This document shows, piece after piece, positions 28,101-39,000 of a stretch of 64,000 bases of DNA. Position 1 is the stretch's first letter. Every line of letters starts with the position of its first letter. The notes under the pieces are model-generated. The model worked only from the letters and a program-made list of their open reading frames with translations, had not been told where the DNA came from and searched no databases. Source of the stretch: Aureispira sp964445645 (GTDB lineage: Bacteria > Bacteroidota > Bacteroidia > Chitinophagales > Saprospiraceae); the NCBI GenBank assembly GCA_964445645.1, contig CAYULH010000001.1, positions 62,001-126,000 on the forward strand, written 5' to 3'. The translations under genes were made by a program, and so were the position numbers.

Positions 28101-28467
28101 GATGAGTTTGGCACGTGGGTTTGCTTACAGTGGTGCCCCCAATTTGATTACAACCTTGTGGCCTGTATCTGACCAAGCTACCCAAATTATTATGGAAAAA
28201 TTTTATACCTTATTACGCCAAGGTGTACCCAAACACCGAGCCTTGCAAGCAGCCAAGAAGGATTTTATAAATGAATATCGAATAGAGGAGGAACAAGCCT
28301 ATTTGTGGGGTGGATTGGTGGTCGTAGGCAATACGGATCCTGTAGATATTTTGATTGAATCGAGTGGTTTGGGATGGTGGTGGTTGATTGGAGGATTGTT
28401 ATTGCTGATGGTTCTAAGTTATTTTGTAGTAAGAAGAGTGCGTAACAACACTGCCAAAACGGAATAA
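25198..28467 (+). CDS. envelope TPR-CHAT protein (caspase-like peptidase domain)
   Basis: A 1089-residue protein. The ATG at 25198 gives MFPPRYLGNF...AVVTAQQ, a signal peptide; a TTG three codons earlier is less likely. Residues ~30-640 hold tetratricopeptide repeats (for example AAEVSLNKALEYQL and RAKGHFERALELM). The CHAT domain fills ~690-1045, with the expected catalytic pair His910 (HFATHG) and Cys955 (LSACNSG) followed by the RGFAYSGAPNLITTLWPVSD block. A single membrane helix near 1056-1078 ends in a short basic tail. So the CHAT and TPR parts should lie outside the cytoplasm, anchored by the C-terminus. CHAT domains are clan CD peptidases related to caspases and separase; the target is unknown. 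An OmpA-domain gene follows after 3 bp. Confidence 0.88.
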   Translation: MFPPRYLGNFCTTIVVYFITIAVVTAQQNTTLQAIDVLYGKGDYKVAGQRYKQFANKNKEKQLDNFIQAQAAYVLAALQQGRQDAVFEDIQAAELTAKNKKINGVSEARLQLMLGRYHLLYKEYDLAMPLLEETQKLSEKLGTKLTAPMHLELYCALGDLYKGRGQKEAALKAYNKAIAIADGQKHEERNYEQLADIKILAGELYDEVLQPEEAIDRYEGVLSQKDTLLAKEPERAGELYYRLGGVYFKRKDYDAAEVSLNKALEYQLKETEKSETKFMLSTIYFDRGKYELALVFNSSALNNWSPLQGRLPQENFKGFLQYGKLSSKQTTAKQAINNYKRFTQQPDDWTLDDAIKAIKEQKLIYEPQPELSDNYNVSLLSYHQAGENVAKLPTDQQTVADIDVQMAKGALFFKTKNYSRAKGHFERALELMKTIYEEKHPMVVEAKRSLSEVYLEEEIYQQAMRYIDEALAASLAEGDVPQGNNVPPIDNAKFPLELLYAIGTKGKVLKGLYKESGDKKHLIQSLAMFDATIKLLNKLRRTYRREGSKYQLARLAKMFSKEASLVCYQLYELEQKKAYYDRAFDYVELAKGSLLLEAIRELKARKVASIPDSIIQQEQQLKIQISYLKGEIYSEIRKGFNKDLKYLGSLESELEEVEAIHEELIQTLEAAYPKYYKLKYDFSTATVEALQAILQPQEVLLNYALLDSAILVMGISADQTFCQLVQHSNRSTKKKVRRFIAALEDRDKTKIAQYGTLLYQAVLMPLEAFIDGKDLIIIPDGVLNNLSFETLITKTEPQFQYLLFNHAICYNYSASVYLVNHKQQDAARSNEIVGFAPDFAQIDSILRTNDLADHELYQMELEPLKYAQQEVNALDRLFSERSHLFTGLTATETEVKQTSHHYGVLHFATHGLINHSDPMYSSLAFAMDEENDGLLYTHELFSMELNASLVTLSACNSGVGKLYEGEGMMSLARGFAYSGAPNLITTLWPVSDQATQIIMEKFYTLLRQGVPKHRALQAAKKDFINEYRIEEEQAYLWGGLVVVGNTDPVDILIESSGLGWWWLIGGLLLLMVLSYFVVRRVRNNTAKTE

Positions 28468-28470
28468 ACA

Positions 28471-29547
28471 ATGGTATTAATCACTTGCTTTTTGTTGTTA
28501 ACTACAGCTTTGATGGCGCAAAATAGTGCTGTGCCAACTGTAATTTATGTAGAGAATACCTATACTTCGCAAGCAGAAGAAGGGGTTGAGTTGCAGGTGG
28601 CTATCAAACAGCCCAATGGTCAACAATACAAATTGTCTACCCACCACACCAATGCAGATGGAATGGTTAATCTCTCTTTGCAGCCCGATATTAGTTATTC
28701 TATTACTAGTCGAAAGTCTGATTATTATACACAACTCACCTTATTAAAAACTACTGACTTAGCCCGAACCAGCAAGAATCGTTTTAATATTTCTTTGCGC
28801 CCCAAATCTTGTTATCGACTCAAGGGACAAATAAGAGGAGAGCAAGTTGTTTGGAAGAATGCTTATTTTACAATGACCAATATTGCCACTCAAGAAATAC
28901 AACGTGTGGAACTCAGTGTGCGAGGCGAATACCACACTTGTGGCAAATGTGGCGAAACGTATATCATTGCTCCTTTTGTAGATGATAAAGCTCAAGTACT
29001 AGATACGCTCTATCTTGATCCCACTCAATGCCAAACTGGAAGAAACCCTTTGTTGCAGTTTGATTTTCAGCTAAATCCCCAACCACCAGCAATAGAAGAA
29101 AGCTTACCCAAGGAAGAAAATGAAATAGCCAAAACCAAAACAGTAGAAGCTATAGAACAATTGGCCATAGGCGACTCCCTCATCATTGATGAATTGAGAT
29201 TTGAGGGTAAAACCAAAAAACTAGACTCCAATGGTAAACAAGCCTTAGAGGACTTGTTGAAGGCACTAAAAGCAAATCCTGATTTGTTTATAGAACTAAT
29301 TGTGCATACAGATGCCCGTAAGAGTGAACGATACAACTGGTTGGTTGCACAAAGAAGAGGCGTGTGGCTGGCCGAATTTTTTGCCAATCAAGGTGTTCCC
29401 GCAGAACGTATTCTGATTACACCCGTAGGAGAAGCCCGTATTCTCAATCATTGCACCAATAATAAACGCTGTACCACGGCTGAACATGCCGTGAATGATC
29501 GGGTAGAAATGGTGCGACATCCGAATGGTGCGCCTAAAGAGAATTAA
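28471..29547 (+). CDS. OmpA-domain protein linked to the CHAT gene
   Basis: A 358-residue exported protein: a short signal peptide (MVLITCFLLLTTALMAQ), a beta-rich ~200-residue region resembling a carboxypeptidase-regulatory or Ig-like fold (VNLSLQPDISYSI, FNISLRPKSC), then an OmpA-type peptidoglycan-binding domain from ~225. The two residues that bind diaminopimelate in OmpA domains, Asp and Arg spaced by 15, are kept (HTDARKSERYNWLVAQRR). The gene begins 3 bp after the TPR-CHAT stop, so the two are translated from one message. It probably tethers to the cell wall. Weakly like the OmpA domain of the 43586 gene. Confidence 0.85.
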   Translation: MVLITCFLLLTTALMAQNSAVPTVIYVENTYTSQAEEGVELQVAIKQPNGQQYKLSTHHTNADGMVNLSLQPDISYSITSRKSDYYTQLTLLKTTDLARTSKNRFNISLRPKSCYRLKGQIRGEQVVWKNAYFTMTNIATQEIQRVELSVRGEYHTCGKCGETYIIAPFVDDKAQVLDTLYLDPTQCQTGRNPLLQFDFQLNPQPPAIEESLPKEENEIAKTKTVEAIEQLAIGDSLIIDELRFEGKTKKLDSNGKQALEDLLKALKANPDLFIELIVHTDARKSERYNWLVAQRRGVWLAEFFANQGVPAERILITPVGEARILNHCTNNKRCTTAEHAVNDRVEMVRHPNGAPKEN

Positions 29548-30099
29548 ATGGCATCAAAAAAAGAAATGAATTTATATGTAGGTAATAATAATTAATTGTT
29601 TGCTAGGTTTTTATTGGTGGTGTTTTTTTATATACAATTTTAAGATTAAGATTGAAAAATTGGCAGAATAGTACACATAGCTTGGCAAGAATAATCAAAT
29701 AAATTTTAAGATTATTTTTCTACATTTGCCTCGAAGTTGTAAATGCCTCATCAACGTATTATTGCCCTTAGATGCCTATGAATTTATATATTCCTACCGC
29801 TAACTTATAGTTTAAGTAGGTGCAAAAAAGTAACCGTACAATAAAAAATGAGAGACTCACGAAGTGATCTGCGCTGGCTTGTGCCTGATGGCACAAAAGG
29901 ACTAGCACTTGCTCAGATCGAGGCGGAAAACACAGTCTTAGCGAGCTAAGACGCGTATTTCCAACGATGAGCTGGGGAAAAAGAATCGTTTTTTAGCCCG
30001 TTTACTTTTTTAAGACTACTTAAGTTAAGTCCATCTTTGTTTATAGATTATGCAAATAACATGCGTGTCTCTTGTTATTTTTTGCGAAAAAGTAATTAT
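29548..30099. other. intergenic leader region of the giant adhesin gene
   Basis: 552 bp without a protein gene. It contains TACATTTG at 29721-29728 (a TAnnTTTG box) and then a cluster of stable hairpins (29866-29994) ending in a T run, described separately. A small palindrome ACTTAAGT lies at 30018-30025. Confidence 0.5.
29850..29994 (+). ncRNA. structured RNA candidate / leader of the adhesin operon
   Basis: This segment is visibly less AT-rich than its flanks and folds into consecutive hairpins. Domain 1: outer stem 29866-29871 with 29914-29919, inner stem 29873-29877 with 29902-29906, apical stem 29879-29885 with 29890-29896 around a TGAT loop. Domain 2: 29925-29929 with 29958-29962, a symmetric 5+5 internal loop, then 29935-29942 with 29945-29952. 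Domain 3: 29963-29968 with 29985-29990 followed by six T (terminator-like). A TAnnTTTG box lies upstream at 29721. It may be an independent small RNA or a cis-acting leader of the gene at 30100. I do not recognise a known family. Confidence 0.45.
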
Positions 30100-33000
30100 A
30101 TGAAAAAAATTTTACACTTAGTATATGGCTGCATTTTATGTTTTGGATGGATTGGGCAAACACAAGCTCAAGCCCCAACATTAGTAAATGCTGCCCCAGC
30201 AACAGGGTTTATAGGCGAGCAAATTTGTTTTCCTGTTACCTATACCAATACAGGAGGACCGGGGTATGGGCCTTATACTCGGCTAATTTTACCACCAAAT
30301 TTTCAGTTTGATAATGCTACGTTTGGCGGCAGCGCACAAACTATCCGAAATTTGGGTACCATCAATGTTGGCGCACCCAACAATTTTGTCATTGATCCTA
30401 TCGCACAATCCAATAGCAATTCTACAACCAATGATACTATTTTTGCACCTGTAGGAAGTCGAGTAATTTTGTTAGAATATCCTGTTGGCTCGATGGTTCA
30501 AGGCGGTGTGGCACTGATTAGTGAGGTCTGTATTACGGTGGCTCCCAATGCGCCTATTGGTATTCCCGTTGACCTCTGTGTACAGGGAATGTATCAATTT
30601 GGCAATACCCCTACGGGCGTGAATGGCCCTATTGCAGGTAGCAATGTCTGTGTTTCTATTACACCAATATTATTTCTATTTGATAAACGAATTAATGGCT
30701 CAAATGGGATTTATAATCAAGTACCCGGAGGAGGGGCTTCTAATTGTCATATTCATCAATATCAACTCCATGTAGATATTGCAGCAGCAGGAACCCTAAC
30801 AGGGCCTATCACCATCACAGACCAATTGCCGGGCGAATTGCGTTATTTGGGCAATATTAGTTTGCCCGCAGGTTGTAGTGCTGTGGAACCAACTATTGGT
30901 GGTTTGGGAGGCAACTTAACCGTAACCTGCAACGGCTCTTTTGCAGGCTCTACGGCCAATATTGACCTACAAGTAACCTTTGATGCTGCTGTCTCAGACA
31001 CCTTGGACGAAACCATTTGTGATGATACAGACATAACCAATTCGGCCGCAATCAATGTGCCAGGAAGTCCCTCACAGTCAGATGCTGTACAAACCCATGT
31101 AGAACACTTATTACTAGAGCATGGCAATAATGCTGGAGGCCCTGTTTTTATTGGGCAAACCGTGCAGTACAATATTGATTTTAGAATTACAGAATATACA
31201 GCAGGCGTAGATGCTGCCGTGATTACTTTTATTGTACCCGATGGAATGGTGTACAATCCAGCTAGTTTAACTTGGGCTGGCACCCCTGTCAATGCGGCCA
31301 ATGTTACGATTGCTCCCGGACCGGGAACAGGCTCTACCGTTACCGTAGATGTTCATACACAAAATGGTGCTAATATCTTGCCTTGTAACTCGCCTGTTTT
31401 GCAATATACGGCCGATGTCAACCCCACCTATGCCAATGGCGACCCCGTATTGAGCCGTGATAGACTTACCCACACTTCTACCATTGTTTATGATTTGGTA
31501 GAGGGCGCTACAGCTTGCCAAACAGGGGCAGGCACCCCCATTGATGTGGTTGATATTTCTTTTCAGAAAACAGTCAACAACAGCCCCCCAACTGGCCCTG
31601 GACGCAATGGGCAATGGTGGCCGGGCGATGTGGTGCAATATCGTTTGGAGCTTCGAGTACCTTCCTTAGACTTAGATGATGTGGTTATTAGCGATTTCTT
31701 TCCCTTGCCGATTCACGATGTAACCGATTTGGCGGCTACGTTTGGTACAGATGTGCGGTTTGACCCAACAAGCTGTTGGACAAATCCCCCTATTACCTAC
31801 ACCATCGATCCTTCTACCAATGGGCTTATCATGGATTTTGGCGATATTTCGGATGCCGTTACAGGTGGCTGCGTGGATATTGTTTTATTAATAGATATAC
31901 CCATTACTACCATCCCGTTTGCCAATGGGCTATTTCACTCCAATTTTATGCAGGTCAATAGTGATAACAGCGGTGCAGATAATATTACCGATGCCGTTTT
32001 GACCTTGATACAAGTAGGCGCACCCGATTTGCAATTGACGAAGGGAATTGTAAGTTCTGACAACCCCAATGTTAACATCAGCCCCAATGTTACACCACCC
32101 AATGGCAATGCTACAGGAGCCAATGCAGGCGATCAGTTGTTTTTTGATATTACTGTTAGGAATATAGGGGCTGCCCCCGGATATGATGTGCAAATCAGAG
32201 ATGTAGCACCACCCGAACTAACCAATTGTGCTTTGGTAGCACCTACGCCCGTGGTAGACGGCAGCAACAACCCTGTAGCTTTTACAGGGGGCTTTACAGG
32301 CAATACACTGACCATTAATTTAGTAAGCCCTGATGACTCTATCGGTTTTGCAGGAGCAGCGAGCAGCAACGATCAATATACGGTTTCTTATGTCTGTGAA
32401 GTCATAGGCAGTATTCCTTCGGGTTCTAATTTTGAGAATACCGCCGCCGTAGATTGGGCTTCTGCTAGAGGGGTGCAAAAGTTTCCTCCTATAACGGATA
32501 ATGCTACTGTTGCCACCGCCACCCCCACTATGAACAAAGTAGTCGATTATATTGCACCCAATTATAGTGGTACAAATAATAGAGCTAGTATTGGCGAAGT
32601 AGTCGCTTATGAATTGCAAGTTTTTGTGCCAGAGGGCAATTTGAACAATGTACTATTGCGGGACCAACTCGATGCAGGTTTGGCTTTTGTAGGTTTAGAT
32701 TCTATTGTGTTGTGCAATTCTTCTGGTTTTAATAATATTATGACCTCCAACGCTGGTGGTTTTTCGGCCGTGCAAAGTGGGGTGGTTTTTTCTAATGTCA
32801 ATGCCAATCCAATAGGGCAAGATCGTGTAATGACCCTTGATTTTGGCAATTTGACCAATTTAGATACAGACAATCAGCAAGACACCATCAAGATTTTTTA
32901 CCGTACCATTGTTGTTAATGAAGCCTCTAATGTAGATGGTGATCGCTTGCGTAATAATGCACGCCTAGAATGGGACAACCCCAATAGTGCAGGTGGGCGG

Positions 33001-36000
33001 AGCAATACTACGGTTCGTTCGGGTTTTGTAACCGTGGTAGAACCACAAATCATAGTCACCAAAAGTTTTACCCCCAATGAAGTACTACCGGGCAACAATG
33101 CCTTTGTAACGATAACCGTCAGAAACCCCAGCACCTCTTCAGCCCCTGCTTTTGATGTCAACCTAACTGATATTTTACCTACAGGGATGAATTTTGTTGC
33201 GGGTTTCTCAGCAGGGGGAACGGCCAATATCACCCGACCACCCAGCAATGGGGGCGGCACTATTACAGCCCAATGGGACACCATTAATGTAGGCGAAATA
33301 TACAGCATTACCTTTGAAATACAAATATCTAATGCCATCACCCCCTGTACTACACTAACCAACTGTGCCAATATAACTTGGGAAAGCATTGCCGATGCCG
33401 ACCAACCCAACCAGCCCAGTGCTTTTTCCTCCAATCTAGGCGTGCCACGTACTGGCAACCAAGGTGGCCCAGGTGGCGCAGCCAATACCTACACACAAGA
33501 TTCTTGTGCCAATTTGGATGTGATTATTGATAATACCTTTGACCCCTTCATTACGGCCAACACGCCTATTTGTGAGGGCGATAGAGCTGTTTTGAGTGTG
33601 CAACAGTATTCGGGCAATATTGTGCGCTACAACTGGACAGGGCCGGGGGTACCTGCTGGATTCAACAACTATGAACTGGTGATTGATCCTGTTACCACTG
33701 CTGACACAGGTACTTATTTTGTGTTTGTAGAATTGGATGGTTGTGTTACCGACACTTCCAATTTCTTTTCTTTGCAATTGCGCCCACAGCCTGCCGACCC
33801 CGTCATTATACCAAGCGATACGACTGTTTGTGAGGGAAGTAGTTTGCAATTTTCAACGGCTACTGTAGCCAATAGCTACCAATGGACGGGGCCCAATGGC
33901 TTTACGGCCAATGCCGCCACAACACCGATTATTGCTCCTGTAACACTATCAGATGCAGGGGGCTATACCTTGGTGATAACTAATAACCAAGGCTGTAGTT
34001 CCAACCCTGTTACCAGCACAGTCACGGTCATTCCACGCCCTATTGCACCCAATATCAATAACAATTCTCCAATATGTAGTGGCGATATATTGCAATTATC
34101 TACCAGTGCCAATGCCAGTCTTTATCAGTGGGTTGCGCCCAATGGACAAGATACCATCACCACAACCAGCACGCTTTCTATTGCTCCTAGTAGCAATTTG
34201 TATTTGGCAGGCAATTGGACATTGGCCGTTATCAATGCCAATAATTGCACATCACAACCCTCGGCTACCAGCACAGTGCTTATCAACAGCACTCCTGCCA
34301 ATCCATTTGCCAGCAACTCAGGGCCTATTTGTGAGGGCGATGCTATACAGTTGAGTGTGAATGCTATAGCAGGGGCTACTTACAATTGGTACAGTGATCC
34401 AGCCCTAACCAATTTGGTAGCCACAGGCCAAAACCCAACTATTGGTGGCCTAACAGCCGCCAACAGCCCTATTAGCTATTATGTTCAAATTAATAGCAAT
34501 GGCTGTTTATCAGATACCAGTTCTACTGTGGTTATAGTCAATAGCAACCCTGCTAACTTTGCTCCTAGCTATACGAGTTTGTGTGCTGGTGATAGTTTGT
34601 TTTTGTTGGCTAATACTGCTGCTACAGGCTATAGTTGGGTAGGGCCAAGTGGTTTTGTCTCTAATCTACAAGACCCCATTATTGCCAATGCCAATGCCAG
34701 CAATTCAGGTAGTTATGTGGTGACCATTCAGGATAATAATGGTTGTAGCAATACAGGCATTGTACAAGTGGCTGTAGAGGAAACCCCTGCTACGCCTGTA
34801 GTGACGAGCAACGGGCCTTTGTGCCAAGGAGCAACCCTAACCTTAAACACCACCACTTATACAGGAAATAATGTGCTGTACAATTGGACTACACCCTCAG
34901 GCATTATTACAACCAATGTAGCCACGTTAGTTATTAACAATACGACCCAAGCAGATAGTGGTACTTATAGTGTTGCTGTAACTGTAGATGGTTGTACGTC
35001 TTTGGCAGGCAATACAGAGGTGGTTATTAATGCCAATCCAACAGCTACAGCCGCTGCCAATGGAGCTGTATTCTGTGAGGGCGATGCCTTGCAATTGAGT
35101 ACCACCACCATTGCCAATAGCTATCAGTGGACAGGGCCCAATGGCTTTAGTTCCACCTCACCCAATCCTGCTGCTATTCTTGTTGCTAGTAATAATGCAG
35201 GTACCTACAACTTGGTAGTTACCAATAATAATGGCTGTAGTTCTGCGCCCGATGCAGTGGCTATTACTGTTAATCCTGCCCCCAGTAGACCTGCCTTGAG
35301 CAGCAACACGCCTATTTGTACAGGCGATAATTTGGTGTTGAGCAGCAGCAGCTCTGCTAGTTCTTATCAATGGATTGTCCCCAATGGGCAAGACACTATT
35401 ACTACCACTAATACTATAACTATTAATCCCAATGGCACTTTGTATCAGGATGGAGCTTGGAGCGTGGTGATTGTAGATGCCAATGGCTGTGCTTCTACGG
35501 CCTCTTTGCCTACACAAGTGGTCATTAATGCTTTGCCTAATGCTGCTACAGCCAGCAATAATGGGCCTGTTTGCACAGGAGCCAATGCCCAATTGATGGC
35601 AACCACTGCGGCTGGGGCGCAATACAATTGGTACACCAATCGTGCAGCAACCAATTTGTTTGCCACCGCACAAAATCCAGTTGTAAATAATATTACCACC
35701 ACTACTACTTACTATTTGGTAGTGACGGTCAACGGCTGCGCTGCGCCCTTAGATTCTACTACTGTTACCGTTTTGCCAACCCCCAATGCGCCCAATCTGC
35801 CAGCAGATTTTGCGGTATGTGAGGGCGAAACTATTACTTTGAGCACTACTACAGCCGCCAGCCAGTACAATTGGACAGGCCCAAATGGGTTTAGTTCTAG
35901 CGCACAGAACCCAGCCGTAATTCGTCCAGCTACTTTGGCCGATGCAGGCATTTACACCTTGTCTATTATGGATAATAATGGCTGTGTATCTCAAGATAGC

Positions 36001-39000
36001 AGTGTACAAGTAACGGTCAATGCAGCACCAACTGCTCCTATTCTAACCAATAATAGTGCATTATGCGAAGGTGATACTTTGCGGTTAGCGACCACCGCTA
36101 TTGCCAATACTTATCAGTGGATGGCTCCCAATGGATTAGATACGATTACTACTAGTAATAATTTGCAAATATTGCCTAGCAATACCGCCTATTACCAATC
36201 AGGCAACTGGACACTAATCATACAAAATACCAATGCTTGTCCGTCACAGCCTTCGGCCGCTTCCTCCGTGGTTATTAATTCTAGTGTCAATGCGCCTATC
36301 GCCTCCAATAATGGCCCCGTGTGTACTAGTGGAGCTGTTATGGTCAGTACACCAAGTGCCACAGGGGCAACTTACCAGTGGTACAGTGATGCCGCACTAA
36401 CCAATCTAATTGCCACCACCGCATCCGTTACTATTAATAACATTACCAGAGATAGTAGTTTTTATGTGGTGGTGAACGTCAATGGCTGTGTATCGCCTGC
36501 TGGGGTCACTACTGTTCGAGTAGTGCCTACGCCTCCTGCGCCACAAGTACCCAACGATACGGCACTGTGTACAGGCGAGCCATTGGCCTTAACTACAACT
36601 ACACAAGCTACCATTTACAATTGGGCAGGGCCTAATGGCTTCCAATCCAATGCACAGCAGCCTATCGTCATCAATAGCGCAACGGCTGCTAATGCTGGCA
36701 CCTACACCTTGTCGGTAATAGACAGCAATGGCTGCACCAGTGCCAGCAATAGTTTTGATGTCACGGTCAATGCTGCCCCTCTAGCACCAACTATTGTGAG
36801 CAACAGCCCTGTGTGCTTTGGCGATACACTGACCATAGGTTCTAGTAGTACTTGCGGACAATCGCAATGGATTGGCCCCAATGGCAACAGCCCCGGTACA
36901 CTAGGTACTGTGGGAGGGAGCAATGTACTGTGGACACGTGGCAGCCAAACGGCCATTCCTGCTAATAATGCAAATTATTTGGCGGGCAATTGGTATATGG
37001 TCTGTATAGATACCCTAACAGGTTGTCGCTCTATTTCCAATACTATTACTATTACTATTCAACCCACACCTATAGTTTCCGCCTTTAATGGTGGAGCAAT
37101 TTGTGCAGGAACAGATGGCTTCTTATCAGCAACGCCCATTGCTGGGGCTAGTTATGCTTGGTACAGTGATAGTACTTTGACCACTTTGGTCGCTACTACC
37201 CGTACAGCCACTATTCCCAACCTAACTAACAGTACTACTTTTTATGTGGTAGCCACCGTCAATGGTTGTGCCTCCGTTGCTGCTTCTACCACTATTCCAG
37301 TCAATGCCAATCCAGTGACACCAGTGCCCACTTACTTGCCCTTGTGTCAATTGGATACTTTGTTTTTGTTTGCCAATGCTGGTGCTAATACCGCTACTTA
37401 TGCTTGGAGCGGCCCCAATGGTTTTAATTCTAACCTAGAAAATCCAGTTATACCCAATGCCTACCCATTCAATGCAGGAAGTTATACCCTAACTGTGACA
37501 GATTCTTTAGGATGTTCGGCTTTCTCTACGGTAGAAGTTACTATTTATCCCAAACCAGCTACGCCTACCATTACTCATAATGCACCTTTCTGTGCTGGAA
37601 GTGCTGATTTGACCTTGCAAACACAGGCTTATTTTGGTACGAATGTTCAGTATTGGTGGACGCGTCCTAATGGTACTATTGATACGACCATAGTGCCTTC
37701 TTTGGTCATTGCCAATGCACAATTGAGTGATACTGGCTTGTATCAACTACAAGTGTTGGTAGATGGCTGTATTTCCCTGCTAGGCGATCAACTGATTCGT
37801 TTGCATCCTATTCCTGCTGCCCCAGCCGTGCCTGCTGATTTTGCAGTTTGTGAGGGCGAGGCCATTGTATTGAGCACCACCACAGCAGCAGCAGCCTACT
37901 TCTGGACAGGGCCTAATGGCTTCCAATCCAATCTGCCCAGCCCAACAGTAGTGAATGCTACAGCCGTAGATGCTGGAACTTATCAATTGGTGGTAGCCAA
38001 TCAGCAAGGCTGCCTCAGTCCAGATAGTGGGGTAGTAGTTACGGTCAATTCAGCACCAGCTGCGCCCACCATTACCCATAACAGCCCACTTTGTTTTGGC
38101 GATACCTTGGTATTGACTTCGAGCAGTGCTTGTGGACAATCGCAATGGATTGGGCCCAACGGCAATAGTGCAGGTACCTTGGGTAGCCCAGGGGGCAATA
38201 ATCCCTTGTGGACATTGGGTAGTACAACAAGAATCCCTGCTACTGATCCTAATTATTTGTCAGGTGCTTGGTATATGGTCTGTATAGATACTACTACAGG
38301 TTGTCAGTCTATTTCTAATACCATAAATGTAACGATTACTGATATTTCAGCTATCCCTGTAGCTTTCAATAACAGCCCAGTATGTATGGGTGATGCAGTT
38401 CAATTGACTACAGCTAGTGTTGTGGGAGCCAGTTATGCTTGGTATTCAGATGCTACATTAACTAACTTGGTTGCCACCGTGCAGAATCCAACCATCAATA
38501 ACATTACCAATGATACTACCTTCTATTTAACGATTACTGTAAATGGTTGTACCTCCTTGGCAGGTTCTACTGTGGTGCGGGTGCATCCCATACCAGCAGC
38601 CCCATCTATATCCGCCAATTTTGCGGTGTGTGAGGGCGATGCGATTGTATTGAGTACTACTACTCAGGCAGCAAGTTATAATTGGACAGGGCCAAATGGT
38701 TTTCAGTCCAATCAGCAAAGCCCAAGTGTCGTGGTCAATGCCAGCTTGGTAGATTCAGGATTGTATACCTTGTTTATTATAGATAATAATGGTTGTCAAA
38801 GTGCCGATACCAGTGTGTTTGTACAAGTAAATCCAATTCCAACCACGCCTATTATTACTAGCAATAACAGCCCTATTTGTGCAGGGAATGATTTGATCTT
38901 GGTGGCGAATGCCGCAAGTGTAGGAAGTACGTATACTTGGTATTTGTCCAATGGCTTGCCTATTGGAACAGGCCAAACCCTGACCTTGACCAGTGCAACA

